Assembly (NCBI RefSeq): GCF_018130065.1
Contig: NZ_JAFCME010000031.1
Location: 1 to 64,000, forward strand
DNA length: 64,000 nucleotides
Reading direction: 5' to 3'
DNA from: Bradyrhizobium sp. AUGA SZCCT0158
GTDB lineage: Bacteria > Pseudomonadota > Alphaproteobacteria > Rhizobiales > Xanthobacteraceae
Shown here: one piece after another, positions 16,759 through 25,075 of the stretch
Layout of the letters: each line of letters starts with the position of its first letter
How positions within the stretch are numbered: the first letter of the stretch is position 1
The notes under the pieces: generated by a model
What the model saw: only the letters and a program-made list of their open reading frames with translations
Database searches by the model: none
Told to the model about the DNA's origin: nothing
Made by a program: the position numbers and the translations under genes

Positions 16759-17475
16759 ATGCGGCCTTACATCATCTGCCACATGAGCACATCGATTGAT
16801 GGACGCCTGCATCCCAGCCGCTTCACCCGGGCGGCCACGGGCATCCCGGCGGATGTTTTGCGAGGACATTATGAAAAAATACATGAAGGGTTCGAAGCCG
16901 AGGGATGGATCGTCGGTCGCAAGACCATGAGTGAAATGGCCAAGGGAACCGAACGGCGCCTTGCCGAAGCGCCAAAAGCGCCACGTCAGGCGCATATCGG
17001 CGAACGCCGTGGCCGCAAGCTCGCTATTGCCATCGACCCGTCGGGGCGGGTCCATTACGGCAATGACAATGTCGGCGGCGACCACGTAGTTGCGGTACTC
17101 GGCGAGCAGGTCGCCGACGCTTACCTCGCCGAACTTCGCGAAGACGGGGTTTCCTATGTCTTCGCCGGCGCGAAAGGCGATGATCTGTTGCACGGGATGG
17201 AGCAACTGACCGCTGTTTTGGGCGTCGAGAAGCTGCTGCTCGAAGGCGGCGGCAGGATCAACGGCGCATTCCTCAAGCACAGACTGATCGACGAGTTCAG
17301 CACATTGATCTGGCCCGCCGTCGACGGCGTGGCCGGCACGCAAAGCATCGTCGATTACGACGGCCCGGAGGGCGACCGTCCCGGCGCGGGTCAGTCGTTG
17401 CGGCTCACCCACTGCGAGACGCTGGAGGGCGGCATGATCTGGCTCCGTCACGCCGTGGAGCGCGCGCCCGGGTAG
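16759..17475 (+). CDS. RibD C-terminal/dihydrofolate-reductase-like reductase
   Basis: 238 residues from the ATG at 16759, preceded by AGGAAAG; the longer frame from 16597 has no ribosome site. RPYIICHMSTSIDGRLHPSR is the family's opening strand, and the end contains GVEKLLLEGGGRINGAFL and LIDEFSTLIWPAVDG. These are features of the RibD_C fold, which reduces a substrate with NADPH. It is a stand-alone domain without the deaminase half, so it is more likely a general pyrimidine/pterin-type reductase than a riboflavin enzyme. The nearby ribH gene is on the other strand, 1 kb away. Confidence 0.8.
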   Translation: MRPYIICHMSTSIDGRLHPSRFTRAATGIPADVLRGHYEKIHEGFEAEGWIVGRKTMSEMAKGTERRLAEAPKAPRQAHIGERRGRKLAIAIDPSGRVHYGNDNVGGDHVVAVLGEQVADAYLAELREDGVSYVFAGAKGDDLLHGMEQLTAVLGVEKLLLEGGGRINGAFLKHRLIDEFSTLIWPAVDGVAGTQSIVDYDGPEGDRPGAGQSLRLTHCETLEGGMIWLRHAVERAPG

Positions 17476-17542
17476 GGCCTCAATGCGCAACTCGCCGACC
17501 GAGCCATCACCGGCGCGTGTCAGCGACACATTCACCTCTTCG

Positions 17543-18352
17543 TCACTCAAAGCCCGGCCGCGGTACCAAATTCATCAGCATGTTGGCATAGCCGCCGTCG
17601 ACGGTGATCTCGTCGCCATTGACGTAGGACGAGCGGTCGCTGGCGAGGTAGAGGATGGCGTCCGCGATGTCCTGCGGCAAGCCGACCCGCCGTAACGGCA
17701 CCACGGCGGAGCGGCGTTCGGTGACACCGGGCGTATCGTAGAACGCCTGGCTCATCGGCGTGATCACCATGCCGGGGCTGACGACGTTGCTGCGGATGCC
17801 TGCCGGTCCCCACTCGCTGGCGAGCTGGCGCGAGAGCATGATGACGCCGGCCTTGCTGACGCTGTAGGCGCCGCTCTGGCCCTGCGCATGGCTGCCGGCG
17901 ATCGACGACACGTGAACGATGCTGCCGCGCCCGGTTTTGCGCATCTGCCGGCCGAAGCTTTGCGCGCAGAGGAAGTAGCCGGTGAGATTGACCGACAGCA
18001 CCGCGTTCCATTCGGCCAGCGTGAGATTCTCAAGGCCGCCCGGCCGCAGCACGGCGGCGGTGTTGACGAGCACGCCGCATGGCCCGAGCGATTGCTCGAC
18101 CGCCTCGGACACGCCGGCAACGCTCTCGGCATTCGCGGTGTCGCAGCGCCCGACGAAATGCCCGGCGCCGAACTGGCGCAGCTCACTGCGCGTGGTCTCA
18201 AGGCCGCGCTCATCGAGATCGATCGCGGCGACGCGGGCGCCGGCCTGCGCAAGGCTGAGCGCCGTGGCGCGGCCGATGCCGCCGCCGCCGCCCGTCACCA
18301 CGCACACGCGGCCTGTCAGGCCGAGCCAATCGGGTGGATTTTGTCCGGTCAT
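17543..18352 (-). CDS. Short-chain dehydrogenase/reductase (SDR)
   Basis: 269 residues from the ATG at 18352. The Rossmann motif TGGGGGIG is at 20-27. The NTAAV strand, the catalytic Ser (VSSIAGS) and YSVSK follow, and the C-terminus has the usual GDEITVDGGY. Classical SDRs oxidise or reduce alcohol/carbonyl groups with NAD(P); substrate specificity cannot be read here. A sharp Asp in AAIDLDERGLE after the second strand suggests NAD preference. The longer frame to 18475 runs into an intergenic repeat. Confidence 0.85.
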   Translation of the reverse strand: MTGQNPPDWLGLTGRVCVVTGGGGGIGRATALSLAQAGARVAAIDLDERGLETTRSELRQFGAGHFVGRCDTANAESVAGVSEAVEQSLGPCGVLVNTAAVLRPGGLENLTLAEWNAVLSVNLTGYFLCAQSFGRQMRKTGRGSIVHVSSIAGSHAQGQSGAYSVSKAGVIMLSRQLASEWGPAGIRSNVVSPGMVITPMSQAFYDTPGVTERRSAVVPLRRVGLPQDIADAILYLASDRSSYVNGDEITVDGGYANMLMNLVPRPGFE

Positions 18353-18443
18353 GATGGCGATGCTCCCTGCTGTGGTTTTTTCTATTTGCGAAATTTCCTC
18401 ATGGCCGCGGCGGCAATATAGCCGCCGCGACCTGTTCGTAGTT

Positions 18444-18529
18444 CGTAGGATGGGTTGAGCTCTTGCGAAACCCATCAGTTGCCGATCGAGATGATGATGG
18501 GTTTCGCGAAGAGCTCAACCCATCCTACG
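18444..18529. repeat. Large inverted repeat (TAGGATGGGTTGAGC family)
   Basis: Two arms of about 34 bases (TAGGATGGGTTGAGCTCTTG against its complement) are separated by 16 bases. This is a common Bradyrhizobium-type intergenic palindrome. It starts three bases after the end of ribH and may act as its terminator. Confidence 0.8.
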
Positions 18530-18531
18530 GT

Positions 18532-19158
18532 TCACCCCGTAATTCCCGCGGCGACCTGGCCGCGCAGCCGCTCCAGGCTGTGCAGGGTGTTGGCGCAGGC
18601 TTCGGCGACTTCGATGCCCTTGATGACGAAATGCTTGCGGAAGAAATCGTGGTGCACGGCGCTTTCATGGAACTGCTGCGGCGTCAGCACCGCCGAGAAG
18701 ATCGGCACTTCGGTCTTCAGCTGCACGTCCATCAACGCCTTGATCACGGTGTCGGCGACGAATTCGTGGCGGTAGATGCCGCCATCGACCACGAGGCCCG
18801 CCGCCACGATCGCGGTGTAGCGCCGCGTCTTGGCGAGCAACTGAGCATGCAGCGGGATCTCGAACGAGCCGGGCACCTCGAACAGGTCGACCTGCGCGCG
18901 CGAGATATGGCGCGCCTCGATCTCTTCCAGGAACGCGATACGGCATTCCTCCACCACGTCGCGGTGCCAGGACGCCTGCACGAAGGCGACCCGCTGCGGC
19001 TTGACGAAACGCGGATGCACGGGCGCCGGCGGGCGCTCGGGCGTGTCGGGAACGCCGGTGCGTTCGGGAACGCTGGCGCGTTCGGGAACGCTGACTTGCG
19101 TTTCCTGGGGCTGGGCCAGCTGGGTTTGGGCTTCAGGCTCTTGCAACATCTGATTCAT
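18532..19158 (-). CDS. ribH: 6,7-dimethyl-8-ribityllumazine synthase, RibH2-like
   Basis: 208 residues; AGAGGAAAG precedes the ATG at 19158. The enzyme joins 5-amino-6-ribitylamino-uracil and dihydroxybutanone phosphate, the penultimate step of riboflavin synthesis. Conserved parts are VAFVQASWHRDVVEECR, VPGSFEIPLHAQLL and the end of the active site (FSAVLTPQQFHE, then HHDFF). The His-rich form with HRDV and PQQFHE resembles RibH2 of Brucella and rhizobia, usually decameric. The first 50 residues are a Pro/Glu-rich extension with PER repeats that is not part of the fold. An FMN riboswitch lies upstream. Confidence 0.92.
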   Translation of the reverse strand: MNQMLQEPEAQTQLAQPQETQVSVPERASVPERTGVPDTPERPPAPVHPRFVKPQRVAFVQASWHRDVVEECRIAFLEEIEARHISRAQVDLFEVPGSFEIPLHAQLLAKTRRYTAIVAAGLVVDGGIYRHEFVADTVIKALMDVQLKTEVPIFSAVLTPQQFHESAVHHDFFRKHFVIKGIEVAEACANTLHSLERLRGQVAAGITG

Positions 19159-19231
19159 GGCTTTCCTCTTTCAGGACCAGAATCAGGGCACACGGAACGA
19201 CGATTGACCCACGCAAACGCGCGGGCCGCCG

Positions 19232-19380
19232 CAACCGTTCTCTTTCATCCGGACTTTAACCGTCGGCTTCGGAATCACACCGAATCTGCTGACCCTTCTT
19301 CGGGAGAAGAAGGCGCTCGCGGGCTTGGGCTACGTCACCCTTACCGCCGGTGGGGATTTTCACCCCGCCCTGAGAACATC
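19232..19380 (-). ncRNA. FMN riboswitch (RFN element)
   Basis: The minus strand contains the conserved RFN core: AGGGCGGGGTGAAAATCCCC, ACCGGCGGTA, AGCCCGCGAGCG, GGTCAGCAGATTCGGTG and AGTCCGGATGAAAGAGAA, in the proper order. It ends about 75 bases before the ribH start. FMN binding should repress ribH. With no obvious terminator hairpin and the ribosome site close by, translational control is the simpler guess. Confidence 0.95.
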
Positions 19381-19507
19381 GGCCGCCCGGAATGGACGAC
19401 CTGACGACAAATATGACCAAAGGCCGCGGCATCGGCAAGCGCCATCAGCACCGGGAATCTGCATGATCCCCATGACGGCGAGACAGGGCAGCGGGATTTG
19501 CGCGGTC

Positions 19508-19645
19508 TCGCTTCACCTTTCCCGCTTGCGGGGGAGGTCGCGGCGCTCGAAGAGCGCGGCGGGTGGGGGCTCTCTCCACTCGAAGAGCGTGACTCGCGGA
19601 GGCGCCCCCACCCCAGCCCTCCCCCGCAAGCGCGGGAGAGGAGCG
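19508..19645. repeat. Inverted repeat (CCCGCTTGCGGGGGAGG family)
   Basis: Arms TTTCCCGCTTGCGGGGGAGG and its near complement (CCTCCCCCGCAAGCGCGGGA) bound a variable middle. Related elements lie at 25847-25992 and 47518-47655. Confidence 0.7.
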
Positions 19646-19687
19646 CAGTCGCACCGTGGACGCAGTTTGGTCCTATCTCTTCATACT

Positions 19688-20506
19688 CTACGCCGCCTTT
19701 TGAGCCGCCTTGATCAGTTCAAGGATCGCTTCCAGCCGCGCGGTGACATCGCTGGTTTCCAGGAGTTGCTGCCGCTGCTCGATGCTGACCGGCAGCAGCG
19801 GCGCGACGGTATCGGCCAGCAGGCTGGGATTGCCAATGTCGGGAAGGTGGAAGCGCGCCTGCACTTGCGGCGGCACGTTGGAGTAATCGACGTTGGCGAA
19901 CATCCGGTAGGCGTCGAGGACGAGCCGTGACAGCAGTACCGCCTGATCCGTCTGGCCATTGCTTTCTTCGATCGGCGCGCTTTCGGCCGCCAAAAACTCG
20001 TCCGCGGCGGGCTTGCCGACAGCGGCACGCTGCAGGCCAGATATCACCAGCTTGAGCGTTCCGTCCGTCAGCTTCACGCGATTGATGACGGCGGCGGTAA
20101 CGCCCACCGAATACAGCGCGTCCAGTTGCGGATCGTCGTCGGCCGAGCGTCGCTGCGTGACCACGAGCAGGCGGCGATCCGTCGCCAGCGCGCACTCGAT
20201 CGCACGCTTGGTTTTTTCGCGCCCGACAAAAATCGGCACGACCATCTGTGGAAACATCACGAGGTCGCGCATCGGCACGATCGGCATCGCCGCGCCAGCC
20301 GAAACGATGGTCGTGTCCGCGGTCCCGGACGGGACGGGTTGGGGCTGGCTCGACTGAATTAGCGCCGCGAGATGATTCCAGTCGGGCAGGCCTAGTGTCC
20401 TGGCGACAAGTTCCAGGCTCTCGCTGTGGGTGAGAGAAACCGATTTGGTCTTGAGAGCTTCGCGCAACGAATGCGCCATAGCCTTGGCATCGCGAAAATC
20501 GCGCAT
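19688..20506 (-). CDS. Lon N-domain (substrate-binding) protein with RDAKAMA N-terminal motif
   Basis: 272 residues from the ATG at 20506, which has AGAGGA eight bases before it; an ATG at 20524 lacks one. The first 50 residues (RDFRDAKAMAHSLREAL, then LTHSESLELVARTLG, then PDWNHL) match the short domain found at the end of some glyoxalase-superfamily proteins. The rest (from about 70) is the Lon protease N-terminal substrate-binding domain: MPIVPMRDLVMFPQMVVPIF, GREKTKRAIE, and a helical end with LLETSDVTARLEAILEL. There is no ATPase or protease part. It may recognise unfolded proteins or act as an adaptor; the function is unknown. Confidence 0.8.
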   Translation of the reverse strand: MRDFRDAKAMAHSLREALKTKSVSLTHSESLELVARTLGLPDWNHLAALIQSSQPQPVPSGTADTTIVSAGAAMPIVPMRDLVMFPQMVVPIFVGREKTKRAIECALATDRRLLVVTQRRSADDDPQLDALYSVGVTAAVINRVKLTDGTLKLVISGLQRAAVGKPAADEFLAAESAPIEESNGQTDQAVLLSRLVLDAYRMFANVDYSNVPPQVQARFHLPDIGNPSLLADTVAPLLPVSIEQRQQLLETSDVTARLEAILELIKAAQKAA

Positions 20507-21019
20507 AGGATGAATCCTCTGCATTGGCGAACGAGATGATGTCAGGCGCTTGCGTTACTGACTCGTTCGCTGGGCAAAGGAGGCCTCGAACGGCTCGATA
20601 CGTTCACCGTACCCTCGAAGGGGCGCAAGCAGCGGGTCGTATCCACCCTGTGGAAAAATATGCGCCTCTGCGGAAGCGGCTGTCAATTCAGGTTAAGAAA
20701 AAATTAACCATTGTGGCGGGCCGGTGCTCTTCCGGTGGCCGCCGACACCAATCCACAGAATCCGATTCCGATTTGTTCTCAAATCAATAATTACGACCAC
20801 GAAGAGCTGTGGACGGCCCGCGCATTGGCTGTGGACGGACTCAGGGGTCGGTTGCGCAGATTCCGCAAATCACATCACTTGAGCCGGCAAGCCTCGGAAC
20901 GATCAAGAACAAGGTCAGGAACGATCAGGGGATTGCAGTCGGCCGCGACGCATCAGCTCCCGCGCGCGCCGGTCCCCGTGTGCGTATCAACTCACGTGAA
21001 ATGGCAAGGTCGAGACGGA
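20507..21019. other. Intergenic region upstream of ybjN-like gene
   Basis: 513 bases with no supported gene. An A/T-rich stretch (GTTAAGAAAAAATTAACC near 20691-20710, a small palindrome) may hold promoter or operator sequence. The plus-strand frames here have poor codon use. Confidence 0.4.
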
Positions 21020-21520
21020 ATGTCCCTCCTCGAAGGCATTATCGATTCCCCGAACAACCCGCTCGCGGTTGTCGAGGACATCGCCAGCGATAACAACTGG
21101 GCGTATGAGCGTTCCGGCGAAGACGAGGTGACGATCGTCTCCAAGGGCGACTGGACCGACTATCAGCTCTCCTTTACCTGGATGGCCGAGATCGAGGCGC
21201 TGCATCTGGCCTGCGCCTTCGACATGAAGATTCCACCCGCGCGCCGGCCCGAGGTGCAGCGGCTGATATCCGCGATCAACGAGCAATTGTGGATCGGCCA
21301 TTTCGACATCTGGACCCATACCGGCATGATCATGTACCGGCAGGCGCTGGTGCTGCCGAACGGGCTCACCGCCTCGACCGCGCAATGCGAAGCCATGCTG
21401 GTCGGCGCCATCCACGCCTGCGAACGCTATTACCCCGCGTTCCAGTTCGTGGTCTGGGCCGGCAAGACCGCCGCGGAAGCCATGAGCGCCGCGATGTTTG
21501 ATACCGAGGGCGAGGCGTAG
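21020..21520 (+). CDS. YbjN-domain protein
   Basis: 166 residues from the ATG at 21020; the longer frame from 20711 is non-conserved in character. MSLLEGIIDSPNNPLAVVED, VTIVSKGDWTDYQLSFTW, CAFDMKIPPARRPEVQRLIS and IWTHTGMIMYRQALVLPNG are typical of YbjN proteins (T3SS-chaperone-like fold, role in stress or motility in enterics). It precedes proC in the same direction, an arrangement common in Bradyrhizobium. The molecular function is unknown. Confidence 0.8.
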   Translation: MSLLEGIIDSPNNPLAVVEDIASDNNWAYERSGEDEVTIVSKGDWTDYQLSFTWMAEIEALHLACAFDMKIPPARRPEVQRLISAINEQLWIGHFDIWTHTGMIMYRQALVLPNGLTASTAQCEAMLVGAIHACERYYPAFQFVVWAGKTAAEAMSAAMFDTEGEA

Positions 21521-21551
21521 GCGCTTTAGCGCGAACCGCCACCACATATTC

Positions 21552-21703
21552 GGTGTCGTCCCGGGCTTGACCCGGGACCCATACGCCGTGACGTGAATGG
21601 CTAAAGCAAACTGCTTGTGGCCTGTCCTTCGCTTCACTAGAACCGCTGGTGGTTATGGGTCCCGGCTCCTGGTGCGCAATTGCGCACCGGGCCGGGACGA
21701 CAG
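21552..21703. repeat. Intergenic repeat (GTCCCGG…CCGGGAC family)
   Basis: Inverted element with outer arms GTCGTCCCGGGCTTGACCCG and GGGCCGGGACGAC. Its right half (GGTCCCGGCTCCTGGTGCGC onward) recurs almost exactly at about 23177-23225. Confidence 0.75.
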
Positions 21704-21713
21704 CGAATTCGTG

Positions 21714-22550
21714 GTGAGCACCTTGAGCACAACCAACGCACTCAAAAACGTCCACGGCACCATCGCGCTCGCGGGCGCCGGCAAGATGGGCGGCGCGATG
21801 CTGACCGGCTGGCTGGCGCAGGGGCTCGATCCCCAGCGCGTCGTGGTGATCGAGCCGCATCCCGCCAGCGAGATCAACGCGCTGGCGGCGCAGGGCATCC
21901 GGCTGAACCCGACGGCCAAGGATGTCGGCGAGGTCGATACGCTGGTGGTGGCGGTGAAGCCGCAATCCTTCCGCGAAGCCGGTGCGGCGCTGAAGGCTTT
22001 CGTAGGATCGTCGACGCTGGTGGTCTCGATCATGGCGGGCACGACGATCGCCGTGCTTGAATCGATCGTCGGCGGCAGCGTGGTTCGCGCCATGCCGAAC
22101 ACGCCGGCCGCGATCGGCCGCGGCATTACGGTCGCGGTCGCGGCGAAGAAAGTCAGCGCGGCGCAACGCGGAATCGCGGACGCGCTGCTGCGCGCGACGG
22201 GCTCGGTCGAATGGGTCGACAAGGAAAGCCTGATGGACGCGGTGACGGCGGTGTCCGGTTCGGGGCCAGCTTACGTGTTCCTGCTCGCCGAAGAACTCGC
22301 GCGCGCCGGTGTCGCGGCCGGACTGCCGGAGGAACTGGCGACCAAGCTCGCGCGCGAAACCGTCGCCGGCTCCGGCGAGCTCCTGCACCGTTCGGACCTG
22401 TCGTCGGCGACCTTGCGCCAGAACGTCACCTCGCCCGGCGGCACCACCGCGGCAGCGCTCGAAGTGCTGATGGGTCCTGACGGAATGCAGAAGCTGATGA
22501 CGCGCGCGGTGGCCGCGGCGACGCAGCGCTCGAAGGATCTGGCGAAATGA
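21714..22550 (+). CDS. proC: Pyrroline-5-carboxylate reductase
   Basis: 278 residues if the GTG at 21714 is used (GTG at 21711 and TTG at 21723 are alternatives); everything upstream is intergenic repeat. ProC reduces pyrroline-5-carboxylate to proline with NAD(P)H. The N-terminal Rossmann motif is ALAGAGKMGGAML, followed by VVAVKPQ and VRAMPNTPAAIGRG. The C-terminal helical domain has AVSGSGPAYVFLLAEEL and TSPGGTTAAALEVL. All are diagnostic. The length is normal for the family. Confidence 0.95.
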   Translation: MSTLSTTNALKNVHGTIALAGAGKMGGAMLTGWLAQGLDPQRVVVIEPHPASEINALAAQGIRLNPTAKDVGEVDTLVVAVKPQSFREAGAALKAFVGSSTLVVSIMAGTTIAVLESIVGGSVVRAMPNTPAAIGRGITVAVAAKKVSAAQRGIADALLRATGSVEWVDKESLMDAVTAVSGSGPAYVFLLAEELARAGVAAGLPEELATKLARETVAGSGELLHRSDLSSATLRQNVTSPGGTTAAALEVLMGPDGMQKLMTRAVAAATQRSKDLAK

Positions 22551-22555
22551 ACTCT

Positions 22556-22650
22556 ATTGTCATTGCCGGGCTTGACCCGGCAATCCATCCCCTTCGATCG
22601 ACTCTTCCGAAGAGGGGATGGATGCGCGGGTCAAGCCCGCGCATGACGAG
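22556..22650. repeat. Inverted repeat downstream of proC
   Basis: Arms around TGCCGGGCTTGACCCGGCAA and GCGCGGGTCAAGCCCGCGCA, with an inner complementary pair (ATCCATCCCC / GGGGATGGAT). Bradyrhizobium-type intergenic palindrome, between convergent genes, so it may terminate both. Confidence 0.75.
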
Positions 22651-22666
22651 TTAGTGGCGAGTGCAG

Positions 22667-23062
22667 CTACTTCACGCCCAGCCGCTTGTTAAACATCTCG
22701 ACATTGACGAGGCCGCGGGCGTGGCGGCCGTCGCCGATCTTGCGCTCGCCTTCAAAGGCCTCGACCTCGAAGCGGATCACGCGGCGTTCCACCGCGACCA
22801 CTTTCGCCGTGGTCCGCACGGTCGCGCCGACCAGCGAAGCGCCGAGATGGCGGATATCGACCTCGGTGCCGACCGTGATCCAGCCCGGCTGAAGATGGTC
22901 CCGGACGGCGTCGCCCGATGCCATCTCCATCTCCAGGATCATCATCGGCGTCGCATAGACCATCGGCATATCAGGCACGAAATGCCCGACCGTGCGCTCC
23001 GGCGGCACCACCAGCGTGCGCTCGGCGCTCATGCCGATTTTTATGATTTCGCGTGCGTCCAT
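22667..23062 (-). CDS. Hotdog-fold thioesterase (FlK-like)
   Basis: 131 residues from the ATG at 23062 (MDAREIIKIGMSAERTLVV). Conserved stretches are RTVGHFVPDMPMVYATPMMI, LEMEMAS, GWITVGTEVDIRHLGAS and RVIRFEVEAFEGERKIGDG. These belong to the single-hotdog family related to fluoroacetyl-CoA thioesterase, which hydrolyses small acyl-CoAs. The physiological substrate is not visible. The next gene on the strand, a tautomerase, is separated from it by a repeat. Confidence 0.8.
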   Translation of the reverse strand: MDAREIIKIGMSAERTLVVPPERTVGHFVPDMPMVYATPMMILEMEMASGDAVRDHLQPGWITVGTEVDIRHLGASLVGATVRTTAKVVAVERRVIRFEVEAFEGERKIGDGRHARGLVNVEMFNKRLGVK

Positions 23063-23082
23063 GGGGCTGGTCCAAATCACTC

Positions 23083-23226
23083 GCCGTCGTCCCGGCCTTG
23101 AGCCGGGACCCATAACCACAAAACGTTGTTGTTGCTGAAGGTGTCAGCCACCTTGCTCCAACCGAGAGCACAACGCGGTATGGGTCCCGGCTCCTGGTGC
23201 GCAATTGCGCACGGGGCCGGACGACG
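23083..23226. repeat. Intergenic repeat (GTCCCGG…CCGGGAC family)
   Basis: Second copy related to 21552-21703; the right arm shares about 45 nearly identical bases with it, including the palindromic GTGCGCAATTGCGCAC core. Confidence 0.75.
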
Positions 23227-23233
23227 GATGAAA

Positions 23234-23437
23234 TTACTTCTTCGCGGCAGCCGCGCGTTCCACAAACGTCTTGCCGCCCTTCATCTTGTGGGCGAGCGGG
23301 GCTTCGTTGATCTGGATCACGACCGCATCGGCATCGACGCCGAGGTTCTTGACCAGCGCCTGGGTGATGTCGCGCATCATGCCGGCCTTCTGCTCGTCGG
23401 TGCGGCCGGCGGCCATGCTCACGGTAATCTCGGGCAT
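23234..23437 (-). CDS. 4-oxalocrotonate tautomerase-family protein
   Basis: 67 residues starting MPEITVSMAAGRTDEQKAGM. The proline after the start Met is the catalytic base of this family once the Met is removed. The small size and the pattern MMRDITQALVKNLG, then VVIQINEAPL, fit 4-OT enzymes (keto-enol tautomerisation, hexameric). The substrate is unknown. It lies between repeats, on the same strand as hisS upstream of it. Confidence 0.88.
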   Translation of the reverse strand: MPEITVSMAAGRTDEQKAGMMRDITQALVKNLGVDADAVVIQINEAPLAHKMKGGKTFVERAAAAKK

Positions 23438-23458
23438 TTTTTTCTTTCTCCCTCTTTA

Positions 23459-23553
23459 CTTCGTCATGGCCGGGCTTGTCCCGGGCCATCCACGATCCTT
23501 TGCATCAAACAAGACGTGGATATCAGGCACAAGGCCCGGCACCACGTCTGAAA
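23459..23553. repeat. Inverted repeat between hisS and tautomerase
   Basis: Arms carry CATGGCCGGGCTTGTCCCGG and GGCACAAGGCCCGGCACCAC with an inner CCACG/CGTGG pair. It resembles the element at 31254-31374. Confidence 0.65.
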
Positions 23554-23560
23554 TGAATGG

Positions 23561-25075
23561 CTAGCCCCACTTCACGTCATGGCGCGCCAAGACTTCGCGC
23601 ACGGCGTCGACGAGCTTGCTGGCATCGACCTCGTATTGGGCCTCGGACTGCTTCTTCAGATACTCCTCGCGGTCCTTGATCTCGGTCAGCCCCGTCCCGA
23701 GGATGAGGTCCTTGAGCTGAACCTTGCCGTTTGCCCGCTCGTCCGAGCCCTGGATGATCGCGCAGGGCGCGTTGCGGCGGTCGGCATATTTCATCTGCTG
23801 GCCGAGGCTGTGCTTCGGGTTTCCAAGATACAGTTCCGCACGGATACCGGCGTTGCGCAACGTCGCGACCATTTTCTGGTAATCGGCGATTTCGCCGCCG
23901 AACACGGTGACGACAACAGGCCCGACAGCGGGCCTGGTATCGACCTTGCCGATCAGTGTCAGCGCCGCCTGCAGCCGCGAGACGCCAATGGAGAAGCCAG
24001 TTGCAGGAACGGGTTCGCCGCGAAAGCGCGAGACCAGGCCATCGTAACGCCCGCCGCCGCCGACCGAGCCGAAACGCACCGGACGGCCCTTTTCGTCTTT
24101 GGTCTCCAGCAGCAGCTCAACTTCGTAGACCGCGCCGGTGTAGTATTCGAGACCGCGCACGACGGAAGGATCGATCCGGATGCGATCCGATGCGTAACCG
24201 GAGGCTGTGACCAGTTTGGCAATCTCTTCCAATTCGCTGACGCCGGCCTGACCCACGTCGCTCCTGGCGAGATAAACATCGGCGGCGGCAATGGCCTCTT
24301 TCCAGTCGTCGCGTTTTTGCGTGACGGCCAAAACGATGTCAGCGTCCGCGGCGCTCAGGCCGGCTCCGTTTGTGAAGTCGCCCTTGCCTTCTTCGCCTCC
24401 ATCCCATCGTCCGGGACCGAGCAACTTGCGAACTTCGTCGGCGGAAAATTTGTCGAGCTTGTCGATAGCGCGCAGCACCGTGAGGCGGCGTCCGGCATTC
24501 TCCTCCCCGCCGAGACCGATCGCTTCCAGCGCCCCGTCGAGCACCTTGCGGTTGTTGACCTTCACCACATAGCTGCCGCGCGGAATGCCGAGCGCTTCCA
24601 TGGTGTCCGCCGCCATCATGCACATCTCGGCATCGGCGGCCGGCGTCGGCGCGCCGACGGTATCGGCGTCGAACTGCATGAACTGGCGGAAGCGACCCGG
24701 ACCCGGCTTCTCGTTGCGAAACACCCACCCGAAACGATAGGAACGATAGGGCTTCGGCAGTGAGTCAAAATTCTCCGCGACATAGCGCGCCAGCGGCGCG
24801 GTCAAATCGTAGCGCAGCGAGATCCACTGCTCGTCATCGTCCTGGAACGAGAACACGCCTTCGTTGGGCCGATCCTGGTCGGGCAGGAATTTGCCGAGCG
24901 CGTCGGTGAATTCCATCGCCGGGGTTTCCACCGGCTCAAAACCGTAGCGCTCATAGACTTCGCGGATCTTCTCGACCATCCGCCGTGTCGCCGAGATCGC
25001 AGCGGGACCGCGATCCTCCAGCCCGCGCGGCAGGCGCGCCTTCAGCTTCTGGGGTTTTTTGGATTTGTCTGCCAT
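23561..25075 (-). CDS. hisS: Histidyl-tRNA synthetase
   Basis: 504 residues. A class II tRNA synthetase that charges tRNA-His. Motif 1 lies near AISATRRMVEKIREVYERYG, motif 2 is YRFGWVFRNEKPGPGRFRQF, and the histidine-binding loops are GLEYYTGAVYEVEL and SVGGGGRYDGLVSRF. The C-terminal anticodon-binding domain follows (VVVTVFGGEIADYQKMVATL). It is longer than the E. coli enzyme, as in other alphaproteobacteria. Its start overlaps the extended end of the DUF2314 gene by 34 bases. Confidence 0.95.
   Translation of the reverse strand: MADKSKKPQKLKARLPRGLEDRGPAAISATRRMVEKIREVYERYGFEPVETPAMEFTDALGKFLPDQDRPNEGVFSFQDDDEQWISLRYDLTAPLARYVAENFDSLPKPYRSYRFGWVFRNEKPGPGRFRQFMQFDADTVGAPTPAADAEMCMMAADTMEALGIPRGSYVVKVNNRKVLDGALEAIGLGGEENAGRRLTVLRAIDKLDKFSADEVRKLLGPGRWDGGEEGKGDFTNGAGLSAADADIVLAVTQKRDDWKEAIAAADVYLARSDVGQAGVSELEEIAKLVTASGYASDRIRIDPSVVRGLEYYTGAVYEVELLLETKDEKGRPVRFGSVGGGGRYDGLVSRFRGEPVPATGFSIGVSRLQAALTLIGKVDTRPAVGPVVVTVFGGEIADYQKMVATLRNAGIRAELYLGNPKHSLGQQMKYADRRNAPCAIIQGSDERANGKVQLKDLILGTGLTEIKDREEYLKKQSEAQYEVDASKLVDAVREVLARHDVKWG

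Noticed and set aside
19508..19645. Possible CRISPR-like repeat
   Set aside because: Only one inverted pair with no regularly spaced direct repeats; it is an intergenic palindrome.
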